DNA of 64,000 nucleotides from Bacteroidales bacterium UBA6445 (GTDB taxonomy: Bacteria; Bacteroidota; Bacteroidia; Bacteroidales; UBA932), in assembly GCA_002439585.1 (NCBI GenBank), contig DJOF01000003.1, positions 124,001 through 188,000 on the forward strand, written 5' to 3'. Positions 17,883-26,628 of this stretch are shown here, piece by piece (positions within the stretch are counted from its first letter, which is position 1; every line of letters begins with the position of its first letter). The notes beneath the pieces were generated by a model that was not told where the DNA came from, made no database searches, and was given only the letters and a program-made list of their open reading frames with translations. The position numbers and the translations under genes were made by a program.

Positions 17883-19931
17883 ATGGAAGAGATAAAAGGA
17901 AAAATAGGTGTTACAACCGAAAATATATTTCCGGTAATCAAGCAGTTCCTCTATTCAGATCATGAGATATTCCTTAGAGAGCTTGTAGCAAATGCAGTCG
18001 ATGCCACAGAGAAGATGAAGGCTCTTGCTTCGACAGGAGACTTCAAAGGAGAGCTTGGTGATCTGTCAGTAAGGGTCGATCTTGACGAGAAGGAAAAAGT
18101 CCTCAGGATTACAGACCGAGGAATCGGAATGACCTCTGAAGAGGTTGACAAATACATCAATCAGATAGCATTCTCATCAGCAGGTGAGTTTCTTGAGAAG
18201 TATAAAGATCAGATAGGCAATATTATAGGTCACTTCGGACTTGGATTCTATTCTGCATTCATGGTATCCAAAAAGGTAACTATTGATACTTTGTCGTGGA
18301 AAGACGGAGTTAAGGCCGTCAAATGGTCATGTGACGGAAGTCCGGAATATGAGATGTCTGATTCAGACAAAAGTGACAGAGGTACGGTGATAACTCTGTA
18401 TCTTGATGATGACTCTGCTGAATATGCCGAGAAAGCAAGGATTGAGACATTGCTTGAAAAATACTGCAAGTTCATGCCAGTTCCTATCGTATTTGGCAAG
18501 GAGCAGGAATGGAAAGACGGCAAATATGTAGAAACAGACAAAGATCATGTCATAAATACAGTAGAACCCCTATGGACACGCAAGCCTTCTGATCTTAAGG
18601 ACGAAGACTATCTGAAGTTCTACAAGGCTCTCTATCCTATGGAAGAAGATCCTCTGTTCTATATACATCTGAATGTGGATTATCCGTTCCATCTTACGGG
18701 AATACTGTATTTTCCTAAGATAAAGGATCGTATCGCAGTGGAGCGCAATAAGATACAACTATATTGCAACCAGATGTTTGTAACGGATCATGTTGACAAC
18801 ATTGTTCCGGATTTCCTTACTCTGCTTCATGGTGTAATCGATTCACCGGACATACCGCTTAATGTATCAAGGAGCTATCTGCAGAGCGATTCCAATGTAA
18901 AGAAAATTTCCGGTTATATAACCAAGAAGGTTGCAGACCGCCTGGAGGAAATCTTCCAAAATGACCGTGCTTCTCTTGAGGCCAAATGGGACAACCTCAA
19001 GCTCTTTATTGAGTACGGTATGCTCTCGGACGAGAAATTCTGTGAGAGGGCAATGAAGTTTGCGCTTCTTAAGGATACTGATGGCAAGTACTATAGCTTC
19101 GATGAGTACAAGACTGCAATTGAGCCCCTTCAGACAGACAAAGACAAGAAACTAGTTTACCTCTATACAACTGACCCTCAGTCTCAGTATACATTTATAG
19201 AGGCTGCGAAGTCGAAAGGGTACAATGTTCTGTTGATGGACTGCGAACTTGATGCGCATTTTGTCAATCTGCTTGAGCAGAAATTTACCGACAGCAGATT
19301 CTCACGTGTTGACTCCGATGCCATTGACAACTTGATACCCAAGGAAGACAGGAAGAAACCAGAAGTTTCTGAAAGTGAGAAATCCGATCTTCAGGATCTG
19401 TTCAAGGCTGTATTGCCGAAGGATTCGGAATTTATGATAGAACCAGACAACCTGGGCAGTGAGGCTGCACCTATAATTATTACCCAAAATGAATTCATGC
19501 GTCGTTACAGAGACATGAGTGCAATGGGAGGCGGTCTTAATTTCTATGGCAATCTTCCTGCAGCATACAATCTTATTGTCAATCTTGAGAATCCGGTGAT
19601 CTCCAAGATCGTTGACGAAGAGAGGAAAGCAGTAGGACCACAGAAAGAAGTTCCGGAGGCTGATCCTGCAATTATTCAGGCCGGTGAGGCAAAGGATGCT
19701 ACAGATGAGCAAAAGAAGGCTGCAGAAGATGCTCGGGCTGCTGCCAGGGAGGCCAAAGAGTCAGCGCATAGCGAAAGAAAGGCTGAGATAGAGGAGTTTG
19801 CCTCCAAGAATGATATTCTCAAGCAGATTTGTGATCTTGCTTTGCTTTCTAACGGCTTGCTCAAAGGTAAGGATCTCAGCGACTTCATCGCAAGAAGCCA
19901 GAAGGTTGTAAACGATGCTTATCTAAAATAA
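17883..19931 (+). CDS. htpG: HtpG, bacterial Hsp90 chaperone
   Basis: The 682 residues have all Hsp90 domains. The N-terminal GHKL ATPase shows LRELVANAVDATEKM (N-box), ITDRGIGMTSEEVDKYINQIAFSSA read in two adjoining segments, and GHFGLGFYSAFMV. The middle domain has LNVDYPFHLTGILYFP and NVSRSYLQSD. A C-terminal dimerisation domain ends in LLSNGLLKGKDLSDFI. An Ala/Glu/Lys-rich helical stretch (about 600-645) precedes the end. HtpG remodels client proteins in the cytoplasm together with DnaK. It is monocistronic, with a strong hairpin terminator downstream at 19955. Confidence 0.95.
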   Translation: MEEIKGKIGVTTENIFPVIKQFLYSDHEIFLRELVANAVDATEKMKALASTGDFKGELGDLSVRVDLDEKEKVLRITDRGIGMTSEEVDKYINQIAFSSAGEFLEKYKDQIGNIIGHFGLGFYSAFMVSKKVTIDTLSWKDGVKAVKWSCDGSPEYEMSDSDKSDRGTVITLYLDDDSAEYAEKARIETLLEKYCKFMPVPIVFGKEQEWKDGKYVETDKDHVINTVEPLWTRKPSDLKDEDYLKFYKALYPMEEDPLFYIHLNVDYPFHLTGILYFPKIKDRIAVERNKIQLYCNQMFVTDHVDNIVPDFLTLLHGVIDSPDIPLNVSRSYLQSDSNVKKISGYITKKVADRLEEIFQNDRASLEAKWDNLKLFIEYGMLSDEKFCERAMKFALLKDTDGKYYSFDEYKTAIEPLQTDKDKKLVYLYTTDPQSQYTFIEAAKSKGYNVLLMDCELDAHFVNLLEQKFTDSRFSRVDSDAIDNLIPKEDRKKPEVSESEKSDLQDLFKAVLPKDSEFMIEPDNLGSEAAPIIITQNEFMRRYRDMSAMGGGLNFYGNLPAAYNLIVNLENPVISKIVDEERKAVGPQKEVPEADPAIIQAGEAKDATDEQKKAAEDARAAAREAKESAHSERKAEIEEFASKNDILKQICDLALLSNGLLKGKDLSDFIARSQKVVNDAYLK

Positions 19932-19954
19932 AAATATACCTATAATTGTAGAAG

Positions 19955-19986
19955 GGGCAGCAATCTTTGATTGTTGTCCTTTTTTT
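19955..19986 (+). terminator. Rho-independent terminator of htpG
   Basis: An 11-base stem (19955-19965 with 19969-19979, including two G-U pairs) and a three-base loop are followed by seven Ts. It lies 23 bases after the htpG stop. Confidence 0.8.
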
Positions 19987-20131
19987 GTTGCTATTGATGC
20001 AAAATAATCTTCTTTATATCAAATAATTGACTCGCCAGCAATTTGGCTTTGGACCCTACGATAGCAAATGATATAGTATCTGTAAGGTTGAGTAGTGCTT
20101 TATCAATTGCTTCGATACAGTAATCTGAGAT

Positions 20132-20172
20132 ATATAAAAAGACCGGATCGTGATGATCCGGTCTTTTTATAT
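20132..20172 (-). terminator. Bidirectional terminator after rplI
   Basis: A perfect 18-base stem (20132-20149 pairing with 20155-20172) closes a five-base loop and is bordered by A-runs on one side and T-runs on the other, so it can terminate from both directions. It is 25 bases past the rplI stop on the reverse strand and also backs up the htpG terminator. Confidence 0.85.
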
Positions 20173-20197
20173 CGTATCCGGCAAATTGCCGTTACTT

Positions 20198-20644
20198 TTA
20201 TTCAGCGATAACCTCGAATTTGAAAGTGCCTTTCACATTCTTATAACATTTTACTTCAGCCTCGAATGTGCCGAGCTCCTTCACTTCGGGAGATACTATT
20301 GTGATATCTTTCTTGTCAACCTCAATACCAGCGTTTGCAAGTGCGTCAGCAAGCTGTGCGGTAGTGATGGAACCGTATATCTTGCCACTCTCGCTTACCT
20401 TTGCGGATACCTTTACAAGTACTGAGCTGATCTTTGCTGCAAGTGCCTCTGCATCTGCGATAAGTTTTGCCTCTTTATGAGCGCGCTGACGGATTGTCTC
20501 CTCATGCTGCTTCTTGGCGGATACAGTAGCAAGTATTGCGAAACCCTGAGGTATCAGGTAGTTCAGGGCGTAACCGGACTTTACCTTGACGATTTCGTCC
20601 GCATGGCCGAGATTGGCCACATCTTTCTTCAGTATGATTTCCAT
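20198..20644 (-). CDS. rplI: Large-subunit ribosomal protein bL9
   Basis: The 148-residue protein begins MEIILKKDVANLGHADEIVKVKSGYALNYLIPQG, the conserved bL9 N-terminal domain that binds 23S rRNA. A long connecting helix and the C-terminal domain ending in FKFEVIAE follow. It is the last gene of rpsF-rpsR-rplI, a common bacterial order, and is closed by the strong hairpin at 20132-20172. Confidence 0.97.
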   Translation of the reverse strand: MEIILKKDVANLGHADEIVKVKSGYALNYLIPQGFAILATVSAKKQHEETIRQRAHKEAKLIADAEALAAKISSVLVKVSAKVSESGKIYGSITTAQLADALANAGIEVDKKDITIVSPEVKELGTFEAEVKCYKNVKGTFKFEVIAE

Positions 20645-20662
20645 AATACGTCGTCCTCCTGA

Positions 20663-20947
20663 TTATTTAAGAAGATCGGTGACATAAGGAAGGAGTGCGA
20701 GAGAGCGAGCCCTCTTGACAGCCTGAGCCACTTTTCTTTGGAATTTAAGCGAAGTTCCAGTGATTCTGCGGGGAAGTATCTTTCCCTGCTCGTTGAGGAA
20801 TTTCTTAAGGAACTCAGGATCCTTGTAGTCAACGTATTTGATACCGGCTCTCTTAAACCTGCAGTATTTTTTCTTCCTAACCTCTACTGCCGGAGGGTTC
20901 AGATAACGGATTTCGTTATTCTGCTGTGCGTTGTTTGTCTGTGCCAT
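20663..20947 (-). CDS. rpsR: Small-subunit ribosomal protein bS18
   Basis: The 94-residue protein carries the bS18 core KKKYCRFKRAGIKYVDYKD, then LLKFL-like NEQGKILPRRITGTS and QRKVAQAVKRARSLALLPY. The N-terminal ~20 residues (AQTNNAQQNNEIRYLNPPAV) are a short family extension. It lies six bases downstream of rpsF and 18 bases upstream of rplI. bS18 pairs with bS6 on the 30S platform. Confidence 0.97.
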   Translation of the reverse strand: MAQTNNAQQNNEIRYLNPPAVEVRKKKYCRFKRAGIKYVDYKDPEFLKKFLNEQGKILPRRITGTSLKFQRKVAQAVKRARSLALLPYVTDLLK

Positions 20948-20953
20948 CTCCGA

Positions 20954-21331
20954 TTATTCTTTAGTGGGTTCTGCTTCTGCAGCTGCAGCATTATTGGCTT
21001 TTGCCTGTCTGTTGCTTCTTCTCTTTTCCGCATAGGCTACTGCATCCTTGTCAAGAGCCACTGTAAGGTAGCGGATAATCCTCTCATCCCTGTGATACTG
21101 TGTCTCGAGCTTGCTGAGGAACTCGGGATTGGCCTTGAATTCGATCAGGTGATAGAAACCTGAGGTCTTGTGCTGGATAGGGTAAGCGAGCGGCTTCAGT
21201 CCCCAATCCTCTTCATACACGATCTCACCGCCATTGTCGGTGATGAACTTCGTGTACTTGGCAACCGCTTCCTTCATCTGAACATCAGACAAAACGGGAG
21301 TTGCAATGAAAACGGTCTCGTACTGTTTCAT
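20954..21331 (-). CDS. rpsF: Small-subunit ribosomal protein bS6
   Basis: The 125-residue protein starts MKQYETVFIATPVLSDVQMKEAV and includes the conserved WGLKPLAYPIQHKTSGFYHLIEFKA segment and DERIIRYLTVALDKDAV. The tail is Ala/Glu-rich, as is common for bS6. It is first in its operon, behind a consensus promoter and a small leader hairpin that may take part in S6:S18 autoregulation (see 21363-21377). Confidence 0.97.
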   Translation of the reverse strand: MKQYETVFIATPVLSDVQMKEAVAKYTKFITDNGGEIVYEEDWGLKPLAYPIQHKTSGFYHLIEFKANPEFLSKLETQYHRDERIIRYLTVALDKDAVAYAEKRRSNRQAKANNAAAAEAEPTKE

Positions 21332-21362
21332 GTGTTCTTGTATAAAATTAATGTTATACTTC

Positions 21363-21377
21363 TGCGGACATTCCGCA
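21363..21377 (-). promoter_or_regulatory. Leader hairpin upstream of rpsF, possible S6:S18 control site
   Basis: TGCGGA (21363-21368) and TCCGCA (21372-21377) form a perfect six-base stem with a three-base loop in the short rpsF leader. Leaders of rpsF in many bacteria fold into an S6:S18-binding element with an exposed CCG. Here a CCG is present but within the stem, so the assignment is tentative. Confidence 0.35.
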
Positions 21378-21386
21378 AAAGGATTG

Positions 21387-21417
21387 CAAAAGTAGACATA
21401 ATATCGCTAATTACAAA
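21387..21417 (-). promoter_or_regulatory. Consensus promoter for rpsF-rpsR-rplI
   Basis: On the reverse strand TTTG (21414-21417), 19 bases, then TACTTTTG (21387-21394), an exact TAnnTTTG. Transcription should start near 21380, about 50 bases before rpsF. Confidence 0.8.
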
Positions 21418-21565
21418 ATCTTCTTCATCTTATTCAATCAACTTTATGATTCTCTTATGCCAATGTCTATGGATCTGGTTGATAATCACTCAAAATATAT
21501 GGATGCGGCGCTCTTATATAGATTTCACTGAAATCCTTTTTTTCCTTAGTTTGCAATATATTGTG

Positions 21566-21573
21566 TAAATTTG
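21566..21573 (+). promoter_or_regulatory. -7 element for the polysaccharide operon
   Basis: TAAATTTG is an exact -7 box 27 bases before the ATG at 21600. The -33 position has only a T-run (about 21540-21545) and no clean TTG at 19-20 bases. Its place argues against starting translation at the earlier in-frame codon at 21561. Confidence 0.5.
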
Positions 21574-21599
21574 TCGCAAACTCATACACTACTTTCTAT

Positions 21600-23006
21600 A
21601 TGAAGAGAAGGATTTACGCTCGGGAACTGTTTCTGTACAAGATACCGACGGTAATAGTTGACAGTATTCTGCTGTGCATTTCCCTTTTTGCCGCAGCCAA
21701 TGCAACGAGTACAGATTGGGTTGAAGTGACAACAGGGTCTTATTTGCTGTTGCTTGCGTCATATCTTTTGGCTATAAGAGTAGTGCCTATCAGGCTCGCT
21801 GAAAGAAAGATCTCTTATGGGGTCGTTGCTTTGCGGGCCATCGGACAGACATCGTTGACAATCATATTTTATGGGATACTTTTGAGAATATTCTATTTCA
21901 ATGTTCCCTTGAATCTTCTTCTTGTCCAGCTCCCGATTTCATGTGTGGCTCTTCTGTGCAGCCATATAGGAGTAAGGCTTATAATTAGGAAAATCCGCAA
22001 ATCGGGACGCAACCGTATGCGTATACTGATGGTCGGCGGTGACATGAATCTGGTACATATATATAATAGTATAATGCGCGGCTACGGAGTCCACGGATAC
22101 GATATTCTTGGCTTTTTTACCGACAAGTACCAGGACCAGATTCCTTCCGGAGCTAAGTTACTTGGGCCTATGGACAATGTTATGGAGTATGTCCGCAATC
22201 ATGATATAGACGAACTGTTCTGCTCTATAAATCCCGCAGCAGATAAGAAGCGAGTTTATGATATAATCAAACTCTGTAATGACAAGTTCATACAGTTTTG
22301 GTTCGTGCCGAATATGAACGGATATCCTCACCATCGGATGAAATACGAGGAATTCGGAGCCATAAACCCTGTCAATATCATAAGTCTTAGGAACGAGCCT
22401 CTTGCCAATCCGCTCAACAGAGCTGTCAAGAGATGTATCGATATCGTTGCTTCATCTCTGTTCCTTGTGACTCTTTATCCGTTTGTCTGGTTATTTGCTG
22501 CTATAGGCATTAAGCTATCATCTCCAGGGCCGATACTTTTCCGTCAGAAAAGGACCGGTTACAGTGGAGTGGAGTTCGACTGCCTTAAGTTCAGATCAAT
22601 GAAGGTCAATGCGGACGCAGACAAAGTCCAGGCGACCCAAAATGATCCGAGAAAGACAAAGTTTGGGGATTTCATGAGAAGGACAAGCATCGATGAACTA
22701 CCACAGTTCATAAATGTATTCAAGGGTGATATGTCATTGGTCGGGCCGAGACCGCACATGGATTTTCATACAGAATTGTATTCCAAGCTGATTTCTGACT
22801 ATATGGTGCGCCACCTCGTGAAACCAGGTATTACCGGATGGGCGCAGGTCAACGGATGCCGTGGTGAGACAAAGACAGTAGATCAGATGAAAGAGAGGGT
22901 AGAGCATGACATCTATTATATTGAGAATTGGTCTGTACTCCTTGATATCAAGATAATATACATGACAATTGCCCAGATATTCTCAGGAGACAAGCAGGCC
23001 TATTGA
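21600..23006 (+). CDS. Polyprenyl-phosphate sugar-1-phosphate transferase (WcaJ-type), initiates surface-glycan synthesis
   Basis: This enzyme transfers a sugar phosphate, often glucose-1-P, from a UDP-sugar to undecaprenyl phosphate at the inner membrane. From the ATG at 21600 it has 468 residues. About four N-terminal membrane helices (about 10-30, 40-60, 75-100, 105-125) are followed by a CoA-binding-like cytoplasmic region (LMVGGDMNLVHIYNSI) and a further membrane segment (DIVASSLFLVTLYPFVWLFAA). The catalytic domain has the signatures RQKRTGYSGVEFDCLKFRSM, DELPQFINVFKGDMSLVGPRPH and KPGITGWAQVNG. An upstream in-frame codon at 21561 is rejected because it precedes the predicted transcription start. 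It is the first gene of a block running to 28666. Confidence 0.92.
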   Translation: MKRRIYARELFLYKIPTVIVDSILLCISLFAAANATSTDWVEVTTGSYLLLLASYLLAIRVVPIRLAERKISYGVVALRAIGQTSLTIIFYGILLRIFYFNVPLNLLLVQLPISCVALLCSHIGVRLIIRKIRKSGRNRMRILMVGGDMNLVHIYNSIMRGYGVHGYDILGFFTDKYQDQIPSGAKLLGPMDNVMEYVRNHDIDELFCSINPAADKKRVYDIIKLCNDKFIQFWFVPNMNGYPHHRMKYEEFGAINPVNIISLRNEPLANPLNRAVKRCIDIVASSLFLVTLYPFVWLFAAIGIKLSSPGPILFRQKRTGYSGVEFDCLKFRSMKVNADADKVQATQNDPRKTKFGDFMRRTSIDELPQFINVFKGDMSLVGPRPHMDFHTELYSKLISDYMVRHLVKPGITGWAQVNGCRGETKTVDQMKERVEHDIYYIENWSVLLDIKIIYMTIAQIFSGDKQAY

Positions 23007-23086
23007 CCGAATCCGATTTTCTTTCTATCTTTGTCAAGATAAGTCGTGAGACCCGTGTACTGAACCTGACCTGTAAAAGGTTGAAT

Positions 23087-24241
23087 ATGGAAAATGCTAA
23101 GATAAAGATTGGATTCTTAAGCCACAAAAACCCAGACAACAGAGTCCCGATGAGTGGGACGACATACAAGATGAACGAGACGCTTAAGTCTTTAGGCTAC
23201 GATGTGGTATGGATAGAGGAGAAGCATAACATAATATACTTCTTGAACAGGTGGTTCTGCTATTTCTATGCAGCTCTAACCCGAAGCAAGATTAAGCCGG
23301 ATCGTACCCGTATAGGCGCATGGTCTGGCTCTATGGCTATTAGTCGCAAGAAGATGAGAGAGTGTGATCTTCTTTTCTTGCCTTTTGAGCCGTCTTTTCT
23401 TTATGGAATGAAGCCTGAGAAGCCCTTGATATACGCTTCTGACGCTACTTTCCAGAGGATGATTGACTATTATTACAAGAATATGCCGACTTGGGCACGG
23501 CGGCAGGGGATTGCTGTGGACAAGCGTGCAATGGAGAGGGCAACTCTGTCAGTATTCTCATCAAACTGGTCAATGTCTTCAGCTATAACAGACTATGGTG
23601 TTCCTTTCGATAAAGTCCGTCTTGTAGAGTTCGGAGCCAATCTTGACGAGGCGGATCTCAAGCCACGGCCATACAAATATGATGGAGAGCTACGTCTCGT
23701 CTTCATAGGCGTTGATTGGAAGCGCAAGGGAGGCAAGATAGCGGTCGATGCTGTAGACTATCTTTATAGGAAGGGGTACAATGTTAAGCTGGCAATAATA
23801 GGCGGCAAAGGAATGCCTGACAGAGTCAAGAGTCTTCCTTATGTCAAGTATTACGGTTTCCTCAACAAAAATGACAAGTTCCAGTATGATGAACTTGTGA
23901 AGATCATGAAGGACTCGCATGCGATGCTGCTGCCGACAAGGGCTGAATGTTCAGCGATTGTCTATTGTGAGGCTTCAGCCATGGGTATACCTATCTTTAC
24001 ATGCAATACCGGAGGAGTATCCAACTATATCTATAACGGAACGAACGGATATATGCTCTCTCCAGAGGCTACAGGAGAGGACTACGGGCGTAAGATAGAC
24101 GAGTGTATGACTTCAGGTGAGATGGAGAAGATGTCCGGTACTGCTCCTGAGGTGTACAAGGCAATGCTCAACTGGAATGGCTGGGGCTTGAAGATGAATG
24201 AGATTATCCATAGCCTCCTGTCTGGAGACAAGGATGACTGA
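23087..24241 (+). CDS. Glycosyltransferase family 4 (GT-B) enzyme
   Basis: From the ATG at 23087 the product has 384 residues. A TTG at 23003 would extend it by 28 residues that overlap the previous gene and look unlike the family, so the ATG is preferred. The C-terminal half has the GT-B/GT4 layout: LRLVFIGVDWKRKGGKIAVDAV starts the nucleotide-binding Rossmann domain (lysine contacting the phosphates in WKRKGG), and the acidic motif is in EASAMGIPIFTCNTGGVSNYI. It probably adds a sugar to the lipid-linked intermediate made by the preceding gene's product. Donor and linkage cannot be predicted. The next gene starts two bases after its stop. Confidence 0.85.
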   Translation: MENAKIKIGFLSHKNPDNRVPMSGTTYKMNETLKSLGYDVVWIEEKHNIIYFLNRWFCYFYAALTRSKIKPDRTRIGAWSGSMAISRKKMRECDLLFLPFEPSFLYGMKPEKPLIYASDATFQRMIDYYYKNMPTWARRQGIAVDKRAMERATLSVFSSNWSMSSAITDYGVPFDKVRLVEFGANLDEADLKPRPYKYDGELRLVFIGVDWKRKGGKIAVDAVDYLYRKGYNVKLAIIGGKGMPDRVKSLPYVKYYGFLNKNDKFQYDELVKIMKDSHAMLLPTRAECSAIVYCEASAMGIPIFTCNTGGVSNYIYNGTNGYMLSPEATGEDYGRKIDECMTSGEMEKMSGTAPEVYKAMLNWNGWGLKMNEIIHSLLSGDKDD

Positions 24242-24243
24242 AG

Positions 24244-25188
24244 ATGTGCAGGATCTCTGTGATATGTCCTGTCTACAATATGGCAGGATGCCTGGAAGGG
24301 GCTATATCATCAATATTAAATCAAGATTTTACAGATTTTGAGCTGATACTTGTCAATGACGGGAGCAAGGATGCTTCCAGTGACATTTGTCACGCCTATG
24401 AGCGGTGTGATCCCAGGGTGCGTGTCGTAGATAAGGCTAATGGTGGTGCAAGCTCTGCCCGTAATGCCGGACTTGATGTGGCAACAGGTGAATTTGTAAC
24501 ATTCTTCGATTCTGATGACAGGGTAGAGTCATCTTGGCTATCTTCATTTGCAGAGGCTATCTCCGATGATACGGATCTTATAATAACCTCTTTCTATAAG
24601 AAGAGTAAAGGAGAGGAGACTCTAAGACGCATAGACGGTGAGGGATCCGCCACAGATATTCTGTGCAGACTGGAAAAAGCGATGGATTCAGGATATATAT
24701 GGTGCAAATGCTGGCGCAATTCTGTAATATCCAATGATAGAATCCGATTCGATACAAGATTTGCCTTTGAGGAAGACACACTTTTCTTATATTCCTTTGT
24801 AGCTGCTTCAAGGCAGATAAAGTCTGACAAAGGCATCAGATATATAGACCGGGCATCCTATCACTATGATATGCCGGACCTTGAGGCGAAGTATGGCTTC
24901 AATTTCGACTGTCAGGTCGCCATCGTCAGCAAAGTATTTTCTATCCTTACCGAGCTTCCCTCTCTTGTGTATGTGGTACGCAACTATGAGAGGAGGCTTC
25001 TCCACCAACTTCATCGCTATTACAGGAGGACTTCTCCGGCAGAGGCTCGGGCAAGGCTCGTTGAGTTTTGCAATCTGTGCAAGTCGTATTCGATTTATCC
25101 TGATTTTATTGTATTCCTATTGTATAGGAAGCCATTTATGCCTATATTGCATGAATGTTTGAAACTATATTATAGCAAACGCGTATGA
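24244..25188 (+). CDS. Glycosyltransferase family 2 (GT-A) enzyme
   Basis: The 314-residue protein opens with the GT2 fold ISVICPVYNMAGCLEGAISSILNQ, then ILVNDGSKDAS, NGGASSARNAGLDVATGEFVTFFDSDD with the metal-binding DxD-type triad, and an acceptor-side FEEDTLFLYSF. It lacks transmembrane helices. It most likely elongates the same surface glycan as its neighbours. Its stop overlaps the rfbA start by four bases. Linkage and sugar are not predictable. Confidence 0.88.
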   Translation: MCRISVICPVYNMAGCLEGAISSILNQDFTDFELILVNDGSKDASSDICHAYERCDPRVRVVDKANGGASSARNAGLDVATGEFVTFFDSDDRVESSWLSSFAEAISDDTDLIITSFYKKSKGEETLRRIDGEGSATDILCRLEKAMDSGYIWCKCWRNSVISNDRIRFDTRFAFEEDTLFLYSFVAASRQIKSDKGIRYIDRASYHYDMPDLEAKYGFNFDCQVAIVSKVFSILTELPSLVYVVRNYERRLLHQLHRYYRRTSPAEARARLVEFCNLCKSYSIYPDFIVFLLYRKPFMPILHECLKLYYSKRV

Positions 25189-26087
25189 AAGGTATCGTAT
25201 TGGCCGGAGGAAGCGGCACAAGGCTCTATCCTATTACAAAGGGTATTAGCAAGCAGCTTATACCGGTATATGACAAGCCTATGATCTATTATCCCTTGTC
25301 AGTGCTGATGCTTGCAGGCATAAGGGATATTTTGGTTATATCCACACCTTATGATCTTCCGTCATTCAGACGTCTGCTTGGAGACGGAAGCGGTTTCGGA
25401 GTAAGGCTTCAGTACAAGGAACAGCCCTCTCCCGATGGATTGGCTCAGGCCTTCATCATTGGAAAGGACTTTATTGGTGATGATAGTGTATGTCTAGTCC
25501 TTGGAGACAATATCTTTTATGGTGCAGGTTTTACAGGGATACTTCGCCGCAGCGTGTCTATAGTTGAGAATGAGAGAAAGGCTTGTATATTCGGCTATAA
25601 GGTAAGTGAGCCGAAAAGATACGGTGTCGCGGAATTCGATGCGTCGGGCAATTGTCTCGGTATAGAAGAGAAACCCGAGCACCCTAAGAGTGACTATGCT
25701 GTGGTTGGCCTTTATTTCTATCCCAATTCTGTGGTCGGCATTGCGGAGAAAGTTCGCCCCTCAGCGAGAGGAGAGCTTGAGATAACATCAGTAAATCAGG
25801 AATACCTCGGGCGTGGAGAACTGAAGATAACTCCTTTGCAGAGAGGCTTTGCATGGCTTGATACTGGTACTCACGATTCGCTTGCTGAGGCATCGACATT
25901 TATAGAAGTGATAGAGAAGAGACAAGGGCTCAAAGTTGCCTGTCTTGAAGATATAGCATACAGGAATGGCTGGATAAGCAGACAGAAACTTCTTGAGGAA
26001 GCAAAACCTATGGCAGCGAATGCCTATGGAAAGTATCTCCTGTCCTTAGCTCAGAATGACAATATACATGGAACTGATAAAGACTGA
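25185..26087 (+). CDS. rfbA: Glucose-1-phosphate thymidylyltransferase
   Basis: This enzyme makes dTDP-glucose from dTTP and glucose-1-phosphate, the first step of dTDP-L-rhamnose synthesis. The 300 residues have the nucleotidyltransferase signature GGSGTRLYPITKGISKQ (8-24), PMIYYPLSVLMLAGI, and LGDNIFYG for metal binding, with AWLDTGTHDSL toward the C-terminus. It overlaps the previous glycosyltransferase by four bases and rfbC by 20 bases. Confidence 0.95.
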   Translation: MKGIVLAGGSGTRLYPITKGISKQLIPVYDKPMIYYPLSVLMLAGIRDILVISTPYDLPSFRRLLGDGSGFGVRLQYKEQPSPDGLAQAFIIGKDFIGDDSVCLVLGDNIFYGAGFTGILRRSVSIVENERKACIFGYKVSEPKRYGVAEFDASGNCLGIEEKPEHPKSDYAVVGLYFYPNSVVGIAEKVRPSARGELEITSVNQEYLGRGELKITPLQRGFAWLDTGTHDSLAEASTFIEVIEKRQGLKVACLEDIAYRNGWISRQKLLEEAKPMAANAYGKYLLSLAQNDNIHGTDKD

Positions 26088-26625
26088 TATAGAAGGAGTA
26101 GTAATCCTACGCCCGAGACTTTTTGCCGACAAGAGAGGCTATTTCATGGAGACATATTCCCAGAGAGAGTTTGAAGAGAAGGTCGGAGATGTAAAATTCG
26201 TGCAGGACAACGAGAGCCGATCTTCATACGGAGTAATGAGAGGGCTTCACTTTCAGAAGCCGCCTTTCTGTCAGGCTAAATTAGTGCGCTGTGTAAGAGG
26301 TGCTGTGCTCGATGTCGCTGTGGATATACGCAAAGGAAGTCCCACATATGGTAAGCATGTGGCAGTGGAACTTAATGAGGACAATCATCTTCAACTGTTT
26401 ATACCACATGGATTTGCCCATGGATTCTCCGTTCTTTCACCTGAAGCTGTTTTTCAGTATAAATGTGACAACTTCTATCATCCGGAATCGGAAGGAGGAA
26501 TTAGCATCCTTGACCGAAGCCTTGGGATTGATTGGATGATACCAGAGAAGGATGCGATCTTGAGTCCTAAAGACTCTATTCATCCTGCGCTTGAAGAATT
26601 GGACAGTCCTTTTGAATATAGATAG
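26068..26625 (+). CDS. rfbC: dTDP-4-dehydrorhamnose 3,5-epimerase
   Basis: From the ATG at 26068 the product has 185 residues and begins MELIKTDIEGVVILRPRLF, the usual family start; an in-frame ATG at 26056 would add MTIY. Catalytic features are the base His in MRGLHFQ, the substrate lysine region AKLVRCVRGAVLDVAVDIR, and the Tyr acid in the VFQYKCDNFYHPESEGGI segment, with a conserved PHGFAHGFSVL. The cupin-fold enzyme acts third in the rhamnose pathway. It overlaps the end of rfbA. Confidence 0.94.
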   Translation: MELIKTDIEGVVILRPRLFADKRGYFMETYSQREFEEKVGDVKFVQDNESRSSYGVMRGLHFQKPPFCQAKLVRCVRGAVLDVAVDIRKGSPTYGKHVAVELNEDNHLQLFIPHGFAHGFSVLSPEAVFQYKCDNFYHPESEGGISILDRSLGIDWMIPEKDAILSPKDSIHPALEELDSPFEYR

Positions 26626-26628
26626 GAT

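Noticed and set aside
23003..23086. TTG start for the family 4 glycosyltransferase
   Set aside because: The added 28 residues overlap the previous gene and do not resemble the family; the ATG at 23087 is the better start.
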